A DNA stretch of 64,000 nt from Candidatus Hydrogenedentota bacterium (GCA_020849535.1 JADLGB010000143.1:1-64000); one strand, 5' to 3'. Positions 44,025 to 53,467 are shown, numbered from the stretch's first letter. The notes: a model not told the origin generated them from the sequence alone. Made by a program: numbers and translations.

Positions 44025-46487
44025 GTGGGGCGCTGTGCAGCGAAAAAACTAGCCTGCGTAGTGGCCGCACTGTGGATCGTCCAGACCGCCTGGAGCGATC
44101 CCGATGCGGTAACACTTTATTATTGGGGTAACGACCTCGCCCTCGAAAACGATGTCCTCGTCGCCCAGGACCTCATCCAGGACTTCGAGAACCGCCACGA
44201 CGGTAGCGACGGCCGCCCGGCCATCAAGGTGATTCTCGGCCAAAGCGCAACCTTTGACAGGACCAGTGACCCCCAGCGCCTCTTGTGCGCCATCGCGGGC
44301 GGCGATCCGCCCGACGTGGTGTGGTTTGACCGCTTTGCCGTAGGCGAGTGGGCGTCGCGCGGCGCGTTTGTCCCGCTGCAACCCTTCCTGGATGAGGATC
44401 TCGCCCAGCGCCCCGACGACCCCTTTACCATGCGCCCGGAACAGTTTTACGAGGCCTGTTGGGCTGAAAGTGTTTACAAAGACACGCTTTACGCGATTCC
44501 GGATTACACCGACAACCGCGCCCTGTTCTACAACCAGGACCTCTTGGAGAAACACGCCGCCGAGCTGATTGCCGCGGGCTGCGTGGACCCCAAAGACCCG
44601 TCAAAACCTGGCCCTCCCCGGACCTGGGAGCAACTGAAGGCGGCCACCCGGATCCTGACCATTTTCGATGGGAACGGAGACTTGGTCCGCATCGGGTTCC
44701 TCCCGCACAGCCCCACCTTCGGGAACTCGTGGCTCTACCTCTACGCCTGGCTGAACGGCGGGGAGTTTCTCAGCCCGGACGGCTCCGTGTGCACCTTGGA
44801 TTCCCCCAAGGTCGTTGAGGCGCTCGCATTCATGACGGAGCTGTACGACATCATGGGCGGTGCCGAAAAGGTCATCGCCTTCCAAACCAGTGCGATGGGC
44901 GGCGACCTCGACCCCTTCCTCTCCGACAAAGTCGCTATGAAGATCGACGCTGACTATTATCTCACCGACATTGCCAACAAGCGCCGCGACATGCGGTTGG
45001 GCGTCGCGCTGGCCCCCGCGCCCGAAGGGATGCGGCAACTGGGTTGGTGCGGTGGCCATGCCTTTGTCATTCCCCGGGGCGCGAAGCATCTGCCCGAAGC
45101 GTGGGAGTTCATCAAGTACCTGTCCTCGCAACGGGCCTTCGAGATCAAGGCCGACGCGGGGAAACAGCTTTCCCGCGCTTCGGGCAACGTCTACATTCCG
45201 AGCATGAGCGGACGCAAGGACGTTACTCTATGGGCAATGGAAAACTATTTATATAGCGATCCAACTATCGCGGCCAAGTTCAAGGACGCCAAGCGGGTAT
45301 TCGTGGACGCCATGCCCTTCTCCCGGTACCGTCCGGTCACCCCGGTGGGCCAGCTCCTCTGGAATGAACAGGTCCGCGGCATGGAGCAGGGGATCTATAA
45401 GCGCTACGACAAGCAGGATATCCTGCGCAACTCCCAGATCTCACTCGAGCGCAGCGCCGCCGCCGTCCAGGCCGACTTGAACCGGGTGTTGCACCCCGTG
45501 GAATATCCCACGTTGAGCTGGAGCCCGATCATCGTGATCTATGTGCTCATGTTAGCCGGGGGCACCACGTGTCTCTACATCTACTTCAACCGGCGGGTAC
45601 AGGCCCGCGGATACTTCCGCAGGGAGTTCTACGCCGGTTATCTTTTTGCCTCACCTTGGTTTATAGGATTTGTCATCTTCGGTGGCGGCCCCATCTTCTT
45701 CTCGTTCGTGATGAGCTTCTGCCAGTACGACGTCATGACGCCACCGAAGTGGGTAGGTCTCAACAACTACTCCGAGATGTTTTTCAGCGACCCCCTCTTC
45801 TACAAGTCACTGTACAATACCCTCTTCATGGCCTTGTCCATTCCAATCACCATGGTACTCGGACTCGGCATCGCCATGCTGCTGGCCAAAGAGACGCGGG
45901 GTATGGCCACGTACCGCACCATTTTCTACCTGCCCACCATTATGCCGGCTGTGGCCGCTGCCATCCTTTGGACGTGGATCTTCAATCCCCAAGAGGGGGT
46001 TCTCAACAGCGTGCTGCGTTCGGCCGGGTTGCCCGCGCCGGCCTGGCTCCAGGATGTGGGCCTCGCCAAGACCGCCCTGATCATGATGATGGCGTGGGGT
46101 GCGGGCGGAAGCATGATCATCTGGCTCGCGGGCCTCAAGGGTATCCCCCAGCACCTGTATGAAGCTGCGGAGATGGACGGCGCGGGGCCGATCCGGCGCT
46201 TCTGGAGCATCACCCTACCCATGTTGAGCCCGTACATCCTGTTCAACCTGATCATGGGCTTGATTGCCACCTTCCAGGTCTTCACCCAGGCTTATGTCAT
46301 GACCCGCGGCGGCCCCCTTGACGCGACGCTCTTCTACGTCTATGCCCTCTTCAATAATGCCTTCCGCTACATGAAGATGGGCTACGCCTCGGCCATGGCG
46401 TGGGTGTTGTTCGCCATCGTGCTGATCTTGACCCTGGTGCAACTGCGCTTGAGCAAGCTGTGGGTGCACTACGAGTCCGAAGAATGA
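44025..46487 (+). CDS. Sugar ABC importer: binding protein fused to MalF-type permease
   Basis: An 820-aa fusion. After a signal-like segment, residues about 25-485 are a family-1 solute-binding protein (VTLYYWGND..., AGGDPPDVVWFDRFA, KVAMKIDADYYLTDI, AWEFIKYLSS). A first span near 497-515 leads to a MalF-like permease (YAGYLFASPWFIGF from about 539) with EAA loop YEAAEMDGAGPIRRFW near 713. Binding protein and channel are normally separate genes. The GTG at 44025 gives the best start (GGAGGGAG upstream, signal-like N-terminus); an in-frame GTG at 43962 is possible. ATGA overlap with the next permease. Confidence 0.85.
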   Translation: MGRCAAKKLACVVAALWIVQTAWSDPDAVTLYYWGNDLALENDVLVAQDLIQDFENRHDGSDGRPAIKVILGQSATFDRTSDPQRLLCAIAGGDPPDVVWFDRFAVGEWASRGAFVPLQPFLDEDLAQRPDDPFTMRPEQFYEACWAESVYKDTLYAIPDYTDNRALFYNQDLLEKHAAELIAAGCVDPKDPSKPGPPRTWEQLKAATRILTIFDGNGDLVRIGFLPHSPTFGNSWLYLYAWLNGGEFLSPDGSVCTLDSPKVVEALAFMTELYDIMGGAEKVIAFQTSAMGGDLDPFLSDKVAMKIDADYYLTDIANKRRDMRLGVALAPAPEGMRQLGWCGGHAFVIPRGAKHLPEAWEFIKYLSSQRAFEIKADAGKQLSRASGNVYIPSMSGRKDVTLWAMENYLYSDPTIAAKFKDAKRVFVDAMPFSRYRPVTPVGQLLWNEQVRGMEQGIYKRYDKQDILRNSQISLERSAAAVQADLNRVLHPVEYPTLSWSPIIVIYVLMLAGGTTCLYIYFNRRVQARGYFRREFYAGYLFASPWFIGFVIFGGGPIFFSFVMSFCQYDVMTPPKWVGLNNYSEMFFSDPLFYKSLYNTLFMALSIPITMVLGLGIAMLLAKETRGMATYRTIFYLPTIMPAVAAAILWTWIFNPQEGVLNSVLRSAGLPAPAWLQDVGLAKTALIMMMAWGAGGSMIIWLAGLKGIPQHLYEAAEMDGAGPIRRFWSITLPMLSPYILFNLIMGLIATFQVFTQAYVMTRGGPLDATLFYVYALFNNAFRYMKMGYASAMAWVLFAIVLILTLVQLRLSKLWVHYESEE

Positions 46488-48157
46488 GCACGCTGCGTCA
46501 GACAGGCCAGGCCGCGAAGCGTTTTCTACTGCACGTGGCGCTCCTGGCGGGTTCCATCCTTTTTGCCTTCCCCTTCATCTGGCTGCTCAGTACCAGCGCC
46601 AAAGTTCCCGATGAGATGTATCCCCTCAGATGGTTCCCTCAGATTCCCGGCGGGGTCACGGTGTCTCCCCATATGGCAGTGCGTGCGAATGAACGCGCGG
46701 TCAAGCCCGCCTTGGTGAGCAGTGAAGACTGGGAGCGCGTCCATGACCCGTGCTTGAAGGCCATTTCCGCGATTGCCGTGGAACTCACGCCATCACTGCC
46801 GGAGTATTTCGCACCGCATTTGGACAACGAGGATTTGGCGGAGGGCATCTACGCCCGCCTCGTGCGCCGTACGCCCGACAGCGTTTTTCAACTGTCCGAG
46901 CCGGAAGCGGGGCGCTGGTTCGCGCAACGCGTGGACCTTGACCTGGTCCGCGAGGTCTTTGATTCGGTCTACCGCCGGGTGGCGGTTTCCGAGGTGACTC
47001 TACACGGATGGGATCTCGCAGTTGAGCGTCCGACCGCGAATGGGACCTTCAACTGGCTGGTGGTGAGCGGGGATGCGGAATTGTCCCGACGCGACGGAGA
47101 CGGCGGCCGTCCTTCTCAGGAGGTTCATTACTCCTTCGAGAAGGAGAAGGCATTTGAGCTGCGGACGGAAGTGCCGCTGCAGATGGATCTTGCAAATCTC
47201 CGCAAGGTGGTGGTAGCCAATCATGCGGACCGTTCCTGGCACCGCATCAAGGCGACGATCGAAGTGGGCGGGCGGCGCTACGTGTCGACCCAGACCGCGT
47301 TCACGGGCACGGACCAATGGCAGGATTTAACGTGGCAGTTCGCCAGTCCGGACGACGACACGATCAAGATGAAGAACTGGCTGCGGCTCGAAGAGGCGGG
47401 TCCGTCTGAGGTGAGCGATCCGAAGATGCTGCGGATCACGCTTCGCTACGAATACGCTCCGCACCTTCTCGCGACCTGGTACAAGTACACCGACAACTAC
47501 CGGAAGGTGCTTCGCGTGGCGCCGATCCTCGTGTACGCCCGGAACAGCACCCTGCTGGTGCTGCTGAACGTGATTGGACAGGTTCTCGGTTCGGCGGTGG
47601 CGGCCTATGCGTTCTCCCGCCTGCACTGGCCGGGACGCGACTTCTGCTTTCTGCTGGTGCTTGCCACTCTGATGATTCCGCCGCAGGTCACCATGATTCC
47701 GGTGTTCCTGATCTTCAAGGAGTTGGGATGGTACAACACCTTGCGGCCCTTGTGGATACCGTCCTTCTTCGGGAGCGCGTTCTACATCTTCCTGCTGCGC
47801 CAGTTCATGCTGGGGATTCCCAAGGACCTCGAGGACAGCGCAAAGATGGATGGGTGCGGCTATCTTGGAATTCTGTGGAATATCATCCTGCCCTTGGTTA
47901 AACCCGCGTTGGCGACAATAGGCGTGTTTACCTTCCTGGGCGTCTGGAATGACTTCATGGGGCCGCTGATTTACGTGAGCGACCAGCGCTTGTATCCGCT
48001 GAGCTTGGGATTATTCTCGTTGCAGGTGATGAACGCCCACGCGTACGGCGGGTTGATGGCGGCATCGGTGCTGATGACCCTTCCGGTGATTGCCCTGTTC
48101 TTCGCGGCGCAACGCCAGTTCATCCAGGGCGTGACCTTGACGGGGCTCAAGGGGTAA
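46484..48157 (+). CDS. MalG-type ABC permease with large extracytoplasmic insertion
   Basis: A 557-aa permease. TM1 (VALLAGSILFAFPFIWLLST, residues about 18-38) is separated from the rest of the channel by about 300 residues (about 45-340) that are beta-rich and include a sandwich-like part (WLVVSGDAELSRRDGD, TAFTGTDQWQDLTWQF). The standard core follows: NSTLLVLLNVIGQVLGS, ATLMIPPQVTMIPVFLI, EAA loop EDSAKMDGCGYLGILW and a C-terminal GVTLTGLKG. MalG proteins are usually about 280 aa. ATP-binding subunit not in the window. The 3' end overlaps rsmG (opposite strand) by 11 bp. Confidence 0.85.
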   Translation: MSTLRQTGQAAKRFLLHVALLAGSILFAFPFIWLLSTSAKVPDEMYPLRWFPQIPGGVTVSPHMAVRANERAVKPALVSSEDWERVHDPCLKAISAIAVELTPSLPEYFAPHLDNEDLAEGIYARLVRRTPDSVFQLSEPEAGRWFAQRVDLDLVREVFDSVYRRVAVSEVTLHGWDLAVERPTANGTFNWLVVSGDAELSRRDGDGGRPSQEVHYSFEKEKAFELRTEVPLQMDLANLRKVVVANHADRSWHRIKATIEVGGRRYVSTQTAFTGTDQWQDLTWQFASPDDDTIKMKNWLRLEEAGPSEVSDPKMLRITLRYEYAPHLLATWYKYTDNYRKVLRVAPILVYARNSTLLVLLNVIGQVLGSAVAAYAFSRLHWPGRDFCFLLVLATLMIPPQVTMIPVFLIFKELGWYNTLRPLWIPSFFGSAFYIFLLRQFMLGIPKDLEDSAKMDGCGYLGILWNIILPLVKPALATIGVFTFLGVWNDFMGPLIYVSDQRLYPLSLGLFSLQVMNAHAYGGLMAASVLMTLPVIALFFAAQRQFIQGVTLTGLKG

Positions 48158-48887
48158 TTTGGCCGGAGGCGCGGATGATGTGGAGCGTGCCGCGCCGGAG
48201 AGCGGTGGCAGTCCACGAGTCTTCAAAATGTTCCACGTGGAACATTGGCGCCGAATGTTCCACGTGGAACATTTTGGGGGCGACACTTCTCGGGTCGCCC
48301 GCTTGACACAGCAGCACCGCCCCGCTCTTCACCCACTCTCCCAATGTCGGCAAAACCTTGTCGGGCCGCTCAATCGCCCGGGCAGTGATTACGTCCGCCC
48401 GAACCCCCTCCGCCACCTTCGGAAACTCGCCGCTTCGCACCTCGGCCCCCGTCAGCCCCAAGGCCGCCACGGCCTTTCGCAGGAAGCCCGCCTTCCGCTC
48501 CGACCGCTCGACCAGCACCGCACGAAGTCCTGGGAGCGCTATCAGCAGCGGTATCGCCGGGAAGCCTCCCCCGCTCCCCACGTCCAGCAGAAGGCCCTCC
48601 CCCACCCCTTCGCGCAGCAGGACCGGAACCAGCGACAACGAGTCAACCGTGTGCCGGTCCAGGAGGTGCGGCAAATCGCTCGCGGAGACCAGTGAGACCA
48701 CTCGATTCCATTCCTCAACCAGCCCGACGTGGTCACGGAGCCGGCCCAAGGCGGCCTCTCCCAAGACCACTCCGCCCGCACGAAGCAAGTCAATGGCCGC
48801 CTGAATACGGGGTAGGCCAACTCCCCCGTCCGCGCCGGGCTCCGATGGGCTCCAAAAACACCTGAAATGCTGCAATTTCAACCACAT
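48147..48887 (-). CDS. rsmG: 16S rRNA (guanine-527-N7)-methyltransferase RsmG
   Basis: Methylates G527 of 16S rRNA with SAM. The 246-aa sequence has LLEEWNRVVSLVS-like EEWNRVVSLVSASD, HTVDSLSL, the SAM motif LLLDVGSGGGFPAIPLLIALP and VITARAIERPDKVL. The C-terminal tail carries MFHVEHSAPMFHVEHF, encoded by two parS sites. The start at 48887 is uncertain, since no good ribosome site was found. It is divergent from apgM. rsmG often neighbours parAB and the origin, but parAB is not in the window. Confidence 0.92.
   Translation of the reverse strand: MWLKLQHFRCFWSPSEPGADGGVGLPRIQAAIDLLRAGGVVLGEAALGRLRDHVGLVEEWNRVVSLVSASDLPHLLDRHTVDSLSLVPVLLREGVGEGLLLDVGSGGGFPAIPLLIALPGLRAVLVERSERKAGFLRKAVAALGLTGAEVRSGEFPKVAEGVRADVITARAIERPDKVLPTLGEWVKSGAVLLCQAGDPRSVAPKMFHVEHSAPMFHVEHFEDSWTATALRRGTLHIIRASGQITP
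48229..48244. promoter_or_regulatory. parS site 1
   Basis: tgttccacgtggaaca, a perfect 16-bp palindrome equal to the ParB-binding consensus (TGTTNCACGTGNAACA). It lies in the coding sequence of rsmG and encodes part of MFHVEH. It would nucleate ParB loading for origin segregation. Confidence 0.9.
48256..48271. promoter_or_regulatory. parS site 2
   Basis: Second identical copy of the 16-bp palindrome, 27 bp from the first and in the same reading frame of rsmG. Confidence 0.9.
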
Positions 48888-48968
48888 AACCTTGACTTGC
48901 CCGGCGCTCCCGTGTTATCTTGGCAACACCACCATGTTTGGACCTTTGGGTCTTGGGGAGATGCCTCG

Positions 48969-50201
48969 TTGAAATACCTAGTCCTGCTCGGAGACGGCAT
49001 GGCCGACTTCCCCGTGGCTGAATTGGACGGCCGGACTCCACTCGAGGTGGCGAACACGCCCGCCATGGACGAAGTAGCGGCTTTGGGTATCTGCGCCCTC
49101 TTCAATCCCATCCCCGAAGGTCTTCCTCCCGGCAGTGACATTGGAAATCTCTCGGTTTTCGGCTATAACCCCCGGGCGACGTACACCGGCCGGGCTCCCC
49201 TGGAGGCGGCCCGCCGTGGAATCCTGCTGGCCGAAAATGAGGTGGCATTCCGCTGCAATCTGGTTACCCTCGCCGACGGGCTGATGCAAAGCTTTACCGC
49301 CGGCCATATTACCACGGAAGAGGCCACGCAGCTCATTCACGCCCTGAACGAGGCCCTCGCCGAGCTTCCCATCCGGTTCAGTCCTGGGGTCAGCTACCGG
49401 CACCTCGGCATCATCACGGCCGGCCAGGTTTCGGTGGATGACTTGGCGTCGGTCTTTTGCACGCCTCCCCATAACATAACCGATCAGAAGTACGAGCCGC
49501 ACCTTCCCGAGGGGCCGGCAGGCAAGCTGCTTTGCGCGGTGATCGAGCGGTCGGCGGACGTCTTCCGCGGCCACCCGGTTAACCAGGCCCGCGAAGCCTC
49601 CGGTAAGCCCCCCGCGACACACGCATGGTTGTGGGGTCAGGGCCGCTCGCCTATCATGGAGCCGTTTCACGAGCGCTTCGGGATTCGCGGCGCGGTGGTG
49701 TCCGCGGTGGACCTGGTGAATGGTATTGGCGTTTGTGCTGGATTAGAGGTGTTGGAGGTACCTGGTGCAACAGGATATCTGGACACCAACTACGCGGGCA
49801 AGGTGGCCGCGGCGCTGGACGCCTTGGACCGGGTGGATTTCGCGTACGTGCACGTGGAGGCCCCGGACGAGACAGCCCACGAAGGCCGGCTCGATCTGAA
49901 GCTGCAGGCCATCGAGGATTTCGACGCGAAGATCGTGGCCCCATGCCTGGAATACGCCAAGGAGCGCGGCGACGTGCGCATCCTCGTGGCGCCCGACCAC
50001 GTGACGGCGCTGTCGACCAAGACGCACGCCGGGGGCGCGGTGCCGTTTGCGTTGTGCGGACCGGGGATCGTGCCCGACGCGGCGGTGTCGTACAGCGAGC
50101 GCGCGGCCCAGGACTCCGGCCTGCTCTTCCCGGACGGACACGAGATGCTGCCGTGTGTGATACAATCGGCCCGAATCGGCGCGGGCGCCATTCTCACGTA
50201 A
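48969..50201 (+). CDS. apgM: Cofactor-independent phosphoglycerate mutase, archaeal type (ApgM)
   Basis: Interconverts 3- and 2-phosphoglycerate without 2,3-bisphosphoglycerate; some relatives act on phosphonates or homoserine. The 410-aa protein belongs to the alkaline phosphatase superfamily with LGDGMADFP, the metal/nucleophile region GNLSVFGYNP, and VHVEAPDETAHEGRLDLKLQAIEDFD and VAPDHVT. The start is TTG at 48969 with GGGGAG 8 nt upstream; an in-frame extension to 48867 overlaps the rsmG start. It is followed 87 bp later by cimA. Confidence 0.88.
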   Translation: MKYLVLLGDGMADFPVAELDGRTPLEVANTPAMDEVAALGICALFNPIPEGLPPGSDIGNLSVFGYNPRATYTGRAPLEAARRGILLAENEVAFRCNLVTLADGLMQSFTAGHITTEEATQLIHALNEALAELPIRFSPGVSYRHLGIITAGQVSVDDLASVFCTPPHNITDQKYEPHLPEGPAGKLLCAVIERSADVFRGHPVNQAREASGKPPATHAWLWGQGRSPIMEPFHERFGIRGAVVSAVDLVNGIGVCAGLEVLEVPGATGYLDTNYAGKVAAALDALDRVDFAYVHVEAPDETAHEGRLDLKLQAIEDFDAKIVAPCLEYAKERGDVRILVAPDHVTALSTKTHAGGAVPFALCGPGIVPDAAVSYSERAAQDSGLLFPDGHEMLPCVIQSARIGAGAILT

Positions 50202-50288
50202 CCTTTCGCCCCTCGTTGGGGCCCTCCCCCATGGTTCGGGTGCGCATGGCCCCGCATACAAGAAACAGCAGCAGTGGAGAACGGCCCA

Positions 50289-51890
50289 GTGTCGAAGCGT
50301 GTTGAGATTTACGATACGACCTTGCGCGACGGTGCGCAGGGACGGCTGATCAAGTTTTCCTCCGAAGATCAGTTGCGCGTGGTGCGCGCGCTCGACGAGT
50401 TCGGCGTGCACTACATCGAGGGAGGTCAGCCGGCCTCGAACCCCAAGGCGGCCGAGCTGTTCGCGCGCACCCACGACATGGATTTGAAGCATGCCAAGAT
50501 GGCTGCCTTCGGAAGCACGCGGCATCCCAAGTCGGCGGTCGAGGACGACGCCAACATCAAGGCGCTGCTTTCGGCGGACACCGAGGTCGTGACCATCTTC
50601 GCCAAGTCCTCCCCCACACACGCAACGCAGATCCTTCGCGTATCCCTCGATGAGAATATCCGGCTCACGGCCGAGTCCGTGGCCTACCTCAAGTCGCAAG
50701 GACGCCGCGTGTTTCTCGATGCGGAACACTTCTTCGACGGGTACAACGAGGACAACGAGTACGCGTTGTCCGTGCTGGAGGCGGCGTGGCGCGCGGGCGC
50801 CGAGGTGCTCGTGCTGTGCGATACCAACGGCGGGCGGCTGCCCTCCGAGATCGCGGCGATCACGCGGACGGTGCGCGAACGTCTGCCCGACGCGCAGGTA
50901 GGCATCCACACGCACAACGATGGCGGGTGCGCCGTGGCGAACAGCATCGCGGCCGTGCAGGAAGGGGCCGTGCAGGTGCAGGGGACGATCAACGGGTACG
51001 GGGAACGCACGGGCAATGCGAACCTATGTACTATTATTCCATCCTTGCAGCTCAAGCTGGGCTTCCCGGTCGTGGCCCCGCAACAGCTCGCGGGATTGAC
51101 CCAGTTGTCGCACCTCGTGGCGGAACTCGCCAACATGAACCCGCGCGATTCCGAACCGTACGTCGGGCGCGACGCGTTCACGCACAAGGGCGGCATGCAT
51201 GCGGATGCCGTGAACAAACTCAAGACCAGTTACGAGCACATTCCCCCGGAACTGGTCGGCAACCGGACGCAGATCACCGTGAGCGAAGTGTCGGGCCGCT
51301 CGAGTCTCTTGCAGAAGGCGGCGGACTTCGGCATCGAGTTGAACCGGGAGGCGCCCGAAACGCGGGCCGTGCTCGAGCACGTGAAAGCACTCGAGAACCA
51401 GGGCTACGAATTTGAAGGCGCAGACGCGTCGCTCAAGCTGCTCATCCTGCGCGCGCAAGGCAAACACCGCCCCTACTTCAAGCTGCATGGACTGCGCGTC
51501 AGCGTGGAGCGGCGCAACGGAGAGCCGGAGGGCGTGTCAGAGGCGACGGTCAAGATCGAGTTGCCGGATGGCAAGGTGAACCACACCGTGGGCGAGGGTG
51601 CGGGCCCCGTCGACGCGCTCAACAATGCGCTGCGCAAAGCGCTCGAAAGCTGGTACCCGGAATTGGCTGAAGTGCACCTCGAGGATTACAAGGTGCGCAT
51701 CCTCGACGCGCAATCCGCGACCAAGGCGAAAACGCGCGTGCTGATCGAGTCCGCCGACGGCCAGGACGAGTGGGATACAGTGGGTGTTTCGGAGAACATC
51801 ATCATCGCGTCGTACGAAGCGCTGGTGGACAGCATCGAGTACAAGTTGTATCTCTCACGCGGCGGCGGCAAGGCGGCGGGGCTGGCGTAG
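50289..51890 (+). CDS. cimA: Citramalate synthase CimA
   Basis: Condenses acetyl-CoA and pyruvate to (R)-citramalate, feeding isoleucine synthesis without threonine. The 533-aa protein has the DTTLRDGAQG start of the HMGL/LeuA family, metal-site HTHNDGGCAVANSIAAV, the NGYGERTGNANLCTIIPSL motif typical of CimA-type enzymes, and the LeuA_dimer-like regulatory region from about 390. GTG start at 50289 with GGAG 9 nt upstream; a second GTG 15 nt earlier is less likely. It pairs with ilvD at 11.2 kb. Confidence 0.9.
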   Translation: MSKRVEIYDTTLRDGAQGRLIKFSSEDQLRVVRALDEFGVHYIEGGQPASNPKAAELFARTHDMDLKHAKMAAFGSTRHPKSAVEDDANIKALLSADTEVVTIFAKSSPTHATQILRVSLDENIRLTAESVAYLKSQGRRVFLDAEHFFDGYNEDNEYALSVLEAAWRAGAEVLVLCDTNGGRLPSEIAAITRTVRERLPDAQVGIHTHNDGGCAVANSIAAVQEGAVQVQGTINGYGERTGNANLCTIIPSLQLKLGFPVVAPQQLAGLTQLSHLVAELANMNPRDSEPYVGRDAFTHKGGMHADAVNKLKTSYEHIPPELVGNRTQITVSEVSGRSSLLQKAADFGIELNREAPETRAVLEHVKALENQGYEFEGADASLKLLILRAQGKHRPYFKLHGLRVSVERRNGEPEGVSEATVKIELPDGKVNHTVGEGAGPVDALNNALRKALESWYPELAEVHLEDYKVRILDAQSATKAKTRVLIESADGQDEWDTVGVSENIIIASYEALVDSIEYKLYLSRGGGKAAGLA

Positions 51891-51902
51891 TCTCGGAGAA
51901 AG

Positions 51903-52069
51903 ACCAAGAGCATAGCCGGCTGTGCCACACGCGATTGCCCGGCCAGCCGGATCGGACGGATTGGACGAATCGGACCGATCGGACATGGGCGTCCGCCCCT
52001 GTCTTTTTATTGGGCCTGCAAGCTCCGGTGGCACTGCAGAGGGCGAAGAAAAGCGGCTGCAAGCCGCTT
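51903..52069. repeat. Repeat cluster between cimA and the amidohydrolase
   Basis: A half copy of the gccacacgcg end (about 51924-51933), then atcggacggattggacgaatcggaccgatcggac (51950-51983), and a stem aagcggct-gca-agccgctt at 52051-52069. These match families seen elsewhere in the window. No gene is evident in this 213-bp gap. Confidence 0.55.
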
Positions 52070-52111
52070 CTACTTTTGACGAGTTGCTCCTCATTACTAC
52101 AGGTACGAGCC

Positions 52112-53461
52112 ATGCTGCGATATGCTTCGATAGGAATCGTCATGATGGTCTGCATGACTTCCTCGCCCGCTTACAGCCAATCTGCCCAGCCGGAAGGCTG
52201 GACCGCCGTGTCCATTCGCGACGAGATACGCCCTGCGTTTTCCTACGATCCCCAAGGCGGCCCGCACAAAGACGGCGCCCTCATCATCGAGGCCGATGGC
52301 CGCGAAGGGTTGGAAGGCCGTTGGGTGCGCACGGTGCCAGTCGAAGGCGGCAAGGACTACAACTTCAAAGCCTTTGTCCATCTGACCAATGTAGCTTCGC
52401 CACGCCGATCCGCGCTCGTCCGCATTCTATGGCAAGACGGCGCGGGCAAGCCCGTGTATCGCGACGAACCCGGCGCGGAGACGTTCGCGGGCGGCCGGGC
52501 CCCGCTCGCCGAGCCTGAGTATCCGCGATATAGCCCGGGTCGCATGGCCGAAGGATGGACGGGCTTCTTCGGCGACTACAAAGCGCCTGCCGCTGCCAGG
52601 CAGGCCCTCGTGGAGCTGCACTTTCGCTGGGCCTCAAATGCCAGGGCCGAGTGGAGCGGCGTCACGCTGGAACCGTCTGAGGCGATCCGGCCACGTAAGG
52701 TCAAACTAGCCGCGATCCACTACGTTCCCAGCGGCGGCACGAACGCGATGGAGAACTGCAAACAGTTCGCCCCCCTTATCGAACAGGCCGCCACGGCAGG
52801 CGCGGACCTCATCGTGTTGCCGGAGACCCTCACCTGCACGAACAACGGTCTCACGTATCACGATGTGGCTGAACCTATCCCCGGGCCGAGCACGGAGTAT
52901 TTTGGTGGACTCGCGAAGGAGTTCAGCACGGTGCTTGTGGCGGGCCTTGTCGAACGCGACCAGCATCTCATCTACAACACGGCCGTGTTGATCGACGAGC
53001 TTGGGCGTTTCGTTGGCAAATACCGGAAGGTCACCCTGCCTCGCACGGAGGTGGATGCGGGGATCACGCCGGGGACGGAGTATCCCGTCTTCGACCTGTC
53101 GTTCGGGACCGTGGGTATGATGATCTGTTACGACGGGTTCTTCCCGGAGGTCGCGCGCCAACTGAGCAACAACGGCGCGGAGATCATCGCGTTTCCCGTG
53201 GCGGGGTGCAATCCGCTGTTGGCCGCCGCGCGCGCCTGCGAAAACCACGTGTTTGTGGTCAGCAGCACCTACTCCGACGTCAGCCTTGACTGGATGATCA
53301 CCGGCGTGTACGACCGCGAAGGCCAGGTCATCGCCCGAGCGAAAGATTGGGGCAGCTTCGCGATCGCCGAAGTCGATCTCGACAAGCACCTCTACTGGTC
53401 GAGCCTCGGCGATTTCCGCGCCGAACTCCCGCATATCCGGCCACTGCCCGTGCAGGAGTGA
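52112..53461 (+). CDS. Secreted nitrilase-superfamily carbon-nitrogen hydrolase
   Basis: A 449-aa exported protein (signal peptide ending SPAYSQ). Residues about 28-195 form a beta-rich N-terminal domain; residues about 195-430 are a C-N hydrolase domain with the catalytic triad visible: Glu238 in VLPETLTC, Lys306 in YRKVTLP and Cys339 in MMICYDGFF. It should cleave an amide outside the cytoplasm. Its last 14 codons are duplicated at 57387-57431, beyond the helicase island. Start ATG at 52112; the ribosome site is weak. Confidence 0.85.
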   Translation: MLRYASIGIVMMVCMTSSPAYSQSAQPEGWTAVSIRDEIRPAFSYDPQGGPHKDGALIIEADGREGLEGRWVRTVPVEGGKDYNFKAFVHLTNVASPRRSALVRILWQDGAGKPVYRDEPGAETFAGGRAPLAEPEYPRYSPGRMAEGWTGFFGDYKAPAAARQALVELHFRWASNARAEWSGVTLEPSEAIRPRKVKLAAIHYVPSGGTNAMENCKQFAPLIEQAATAGADLIVLPETLTCTNNGLTYHDVAEPIPGPSTEYFGGLAKEFSTVLVAGLVERDQHLIYNTAVLIDELGRFVGKYRKVTLPRTEVDAGITPGTEYPVFDLSFGTVGMMICYDGFFPEVARQLSNNGAEIIAFPVAGCNPLLAAARACENHVFVVSSTYSDVSLDWMITGVYDREGQVIARAKDWGSFAIAEVDLDKHLYWSSLGDFRAELPHIRPLPVQE

Positions 53462-53467
53462 GCGGGA
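53423..53467. repeat. Left 45-bp direct repeat (attL-like)
   Basis: gaactcccgcatatccggcc and onward to gagtgagcggga: the final codons and stop of the C-N hydrolase. The same 45 bp, with two substitutions, recurs at 57387-57431. Between them lie only the helicase and the BlaI-type gene. Confidence 0.85.

Noticed and set aside
49743-50915. 390-residue minus-strand frame
   Set aside because: Spans the end of apgM and the start of cimA on the opposite strand and has no family features.
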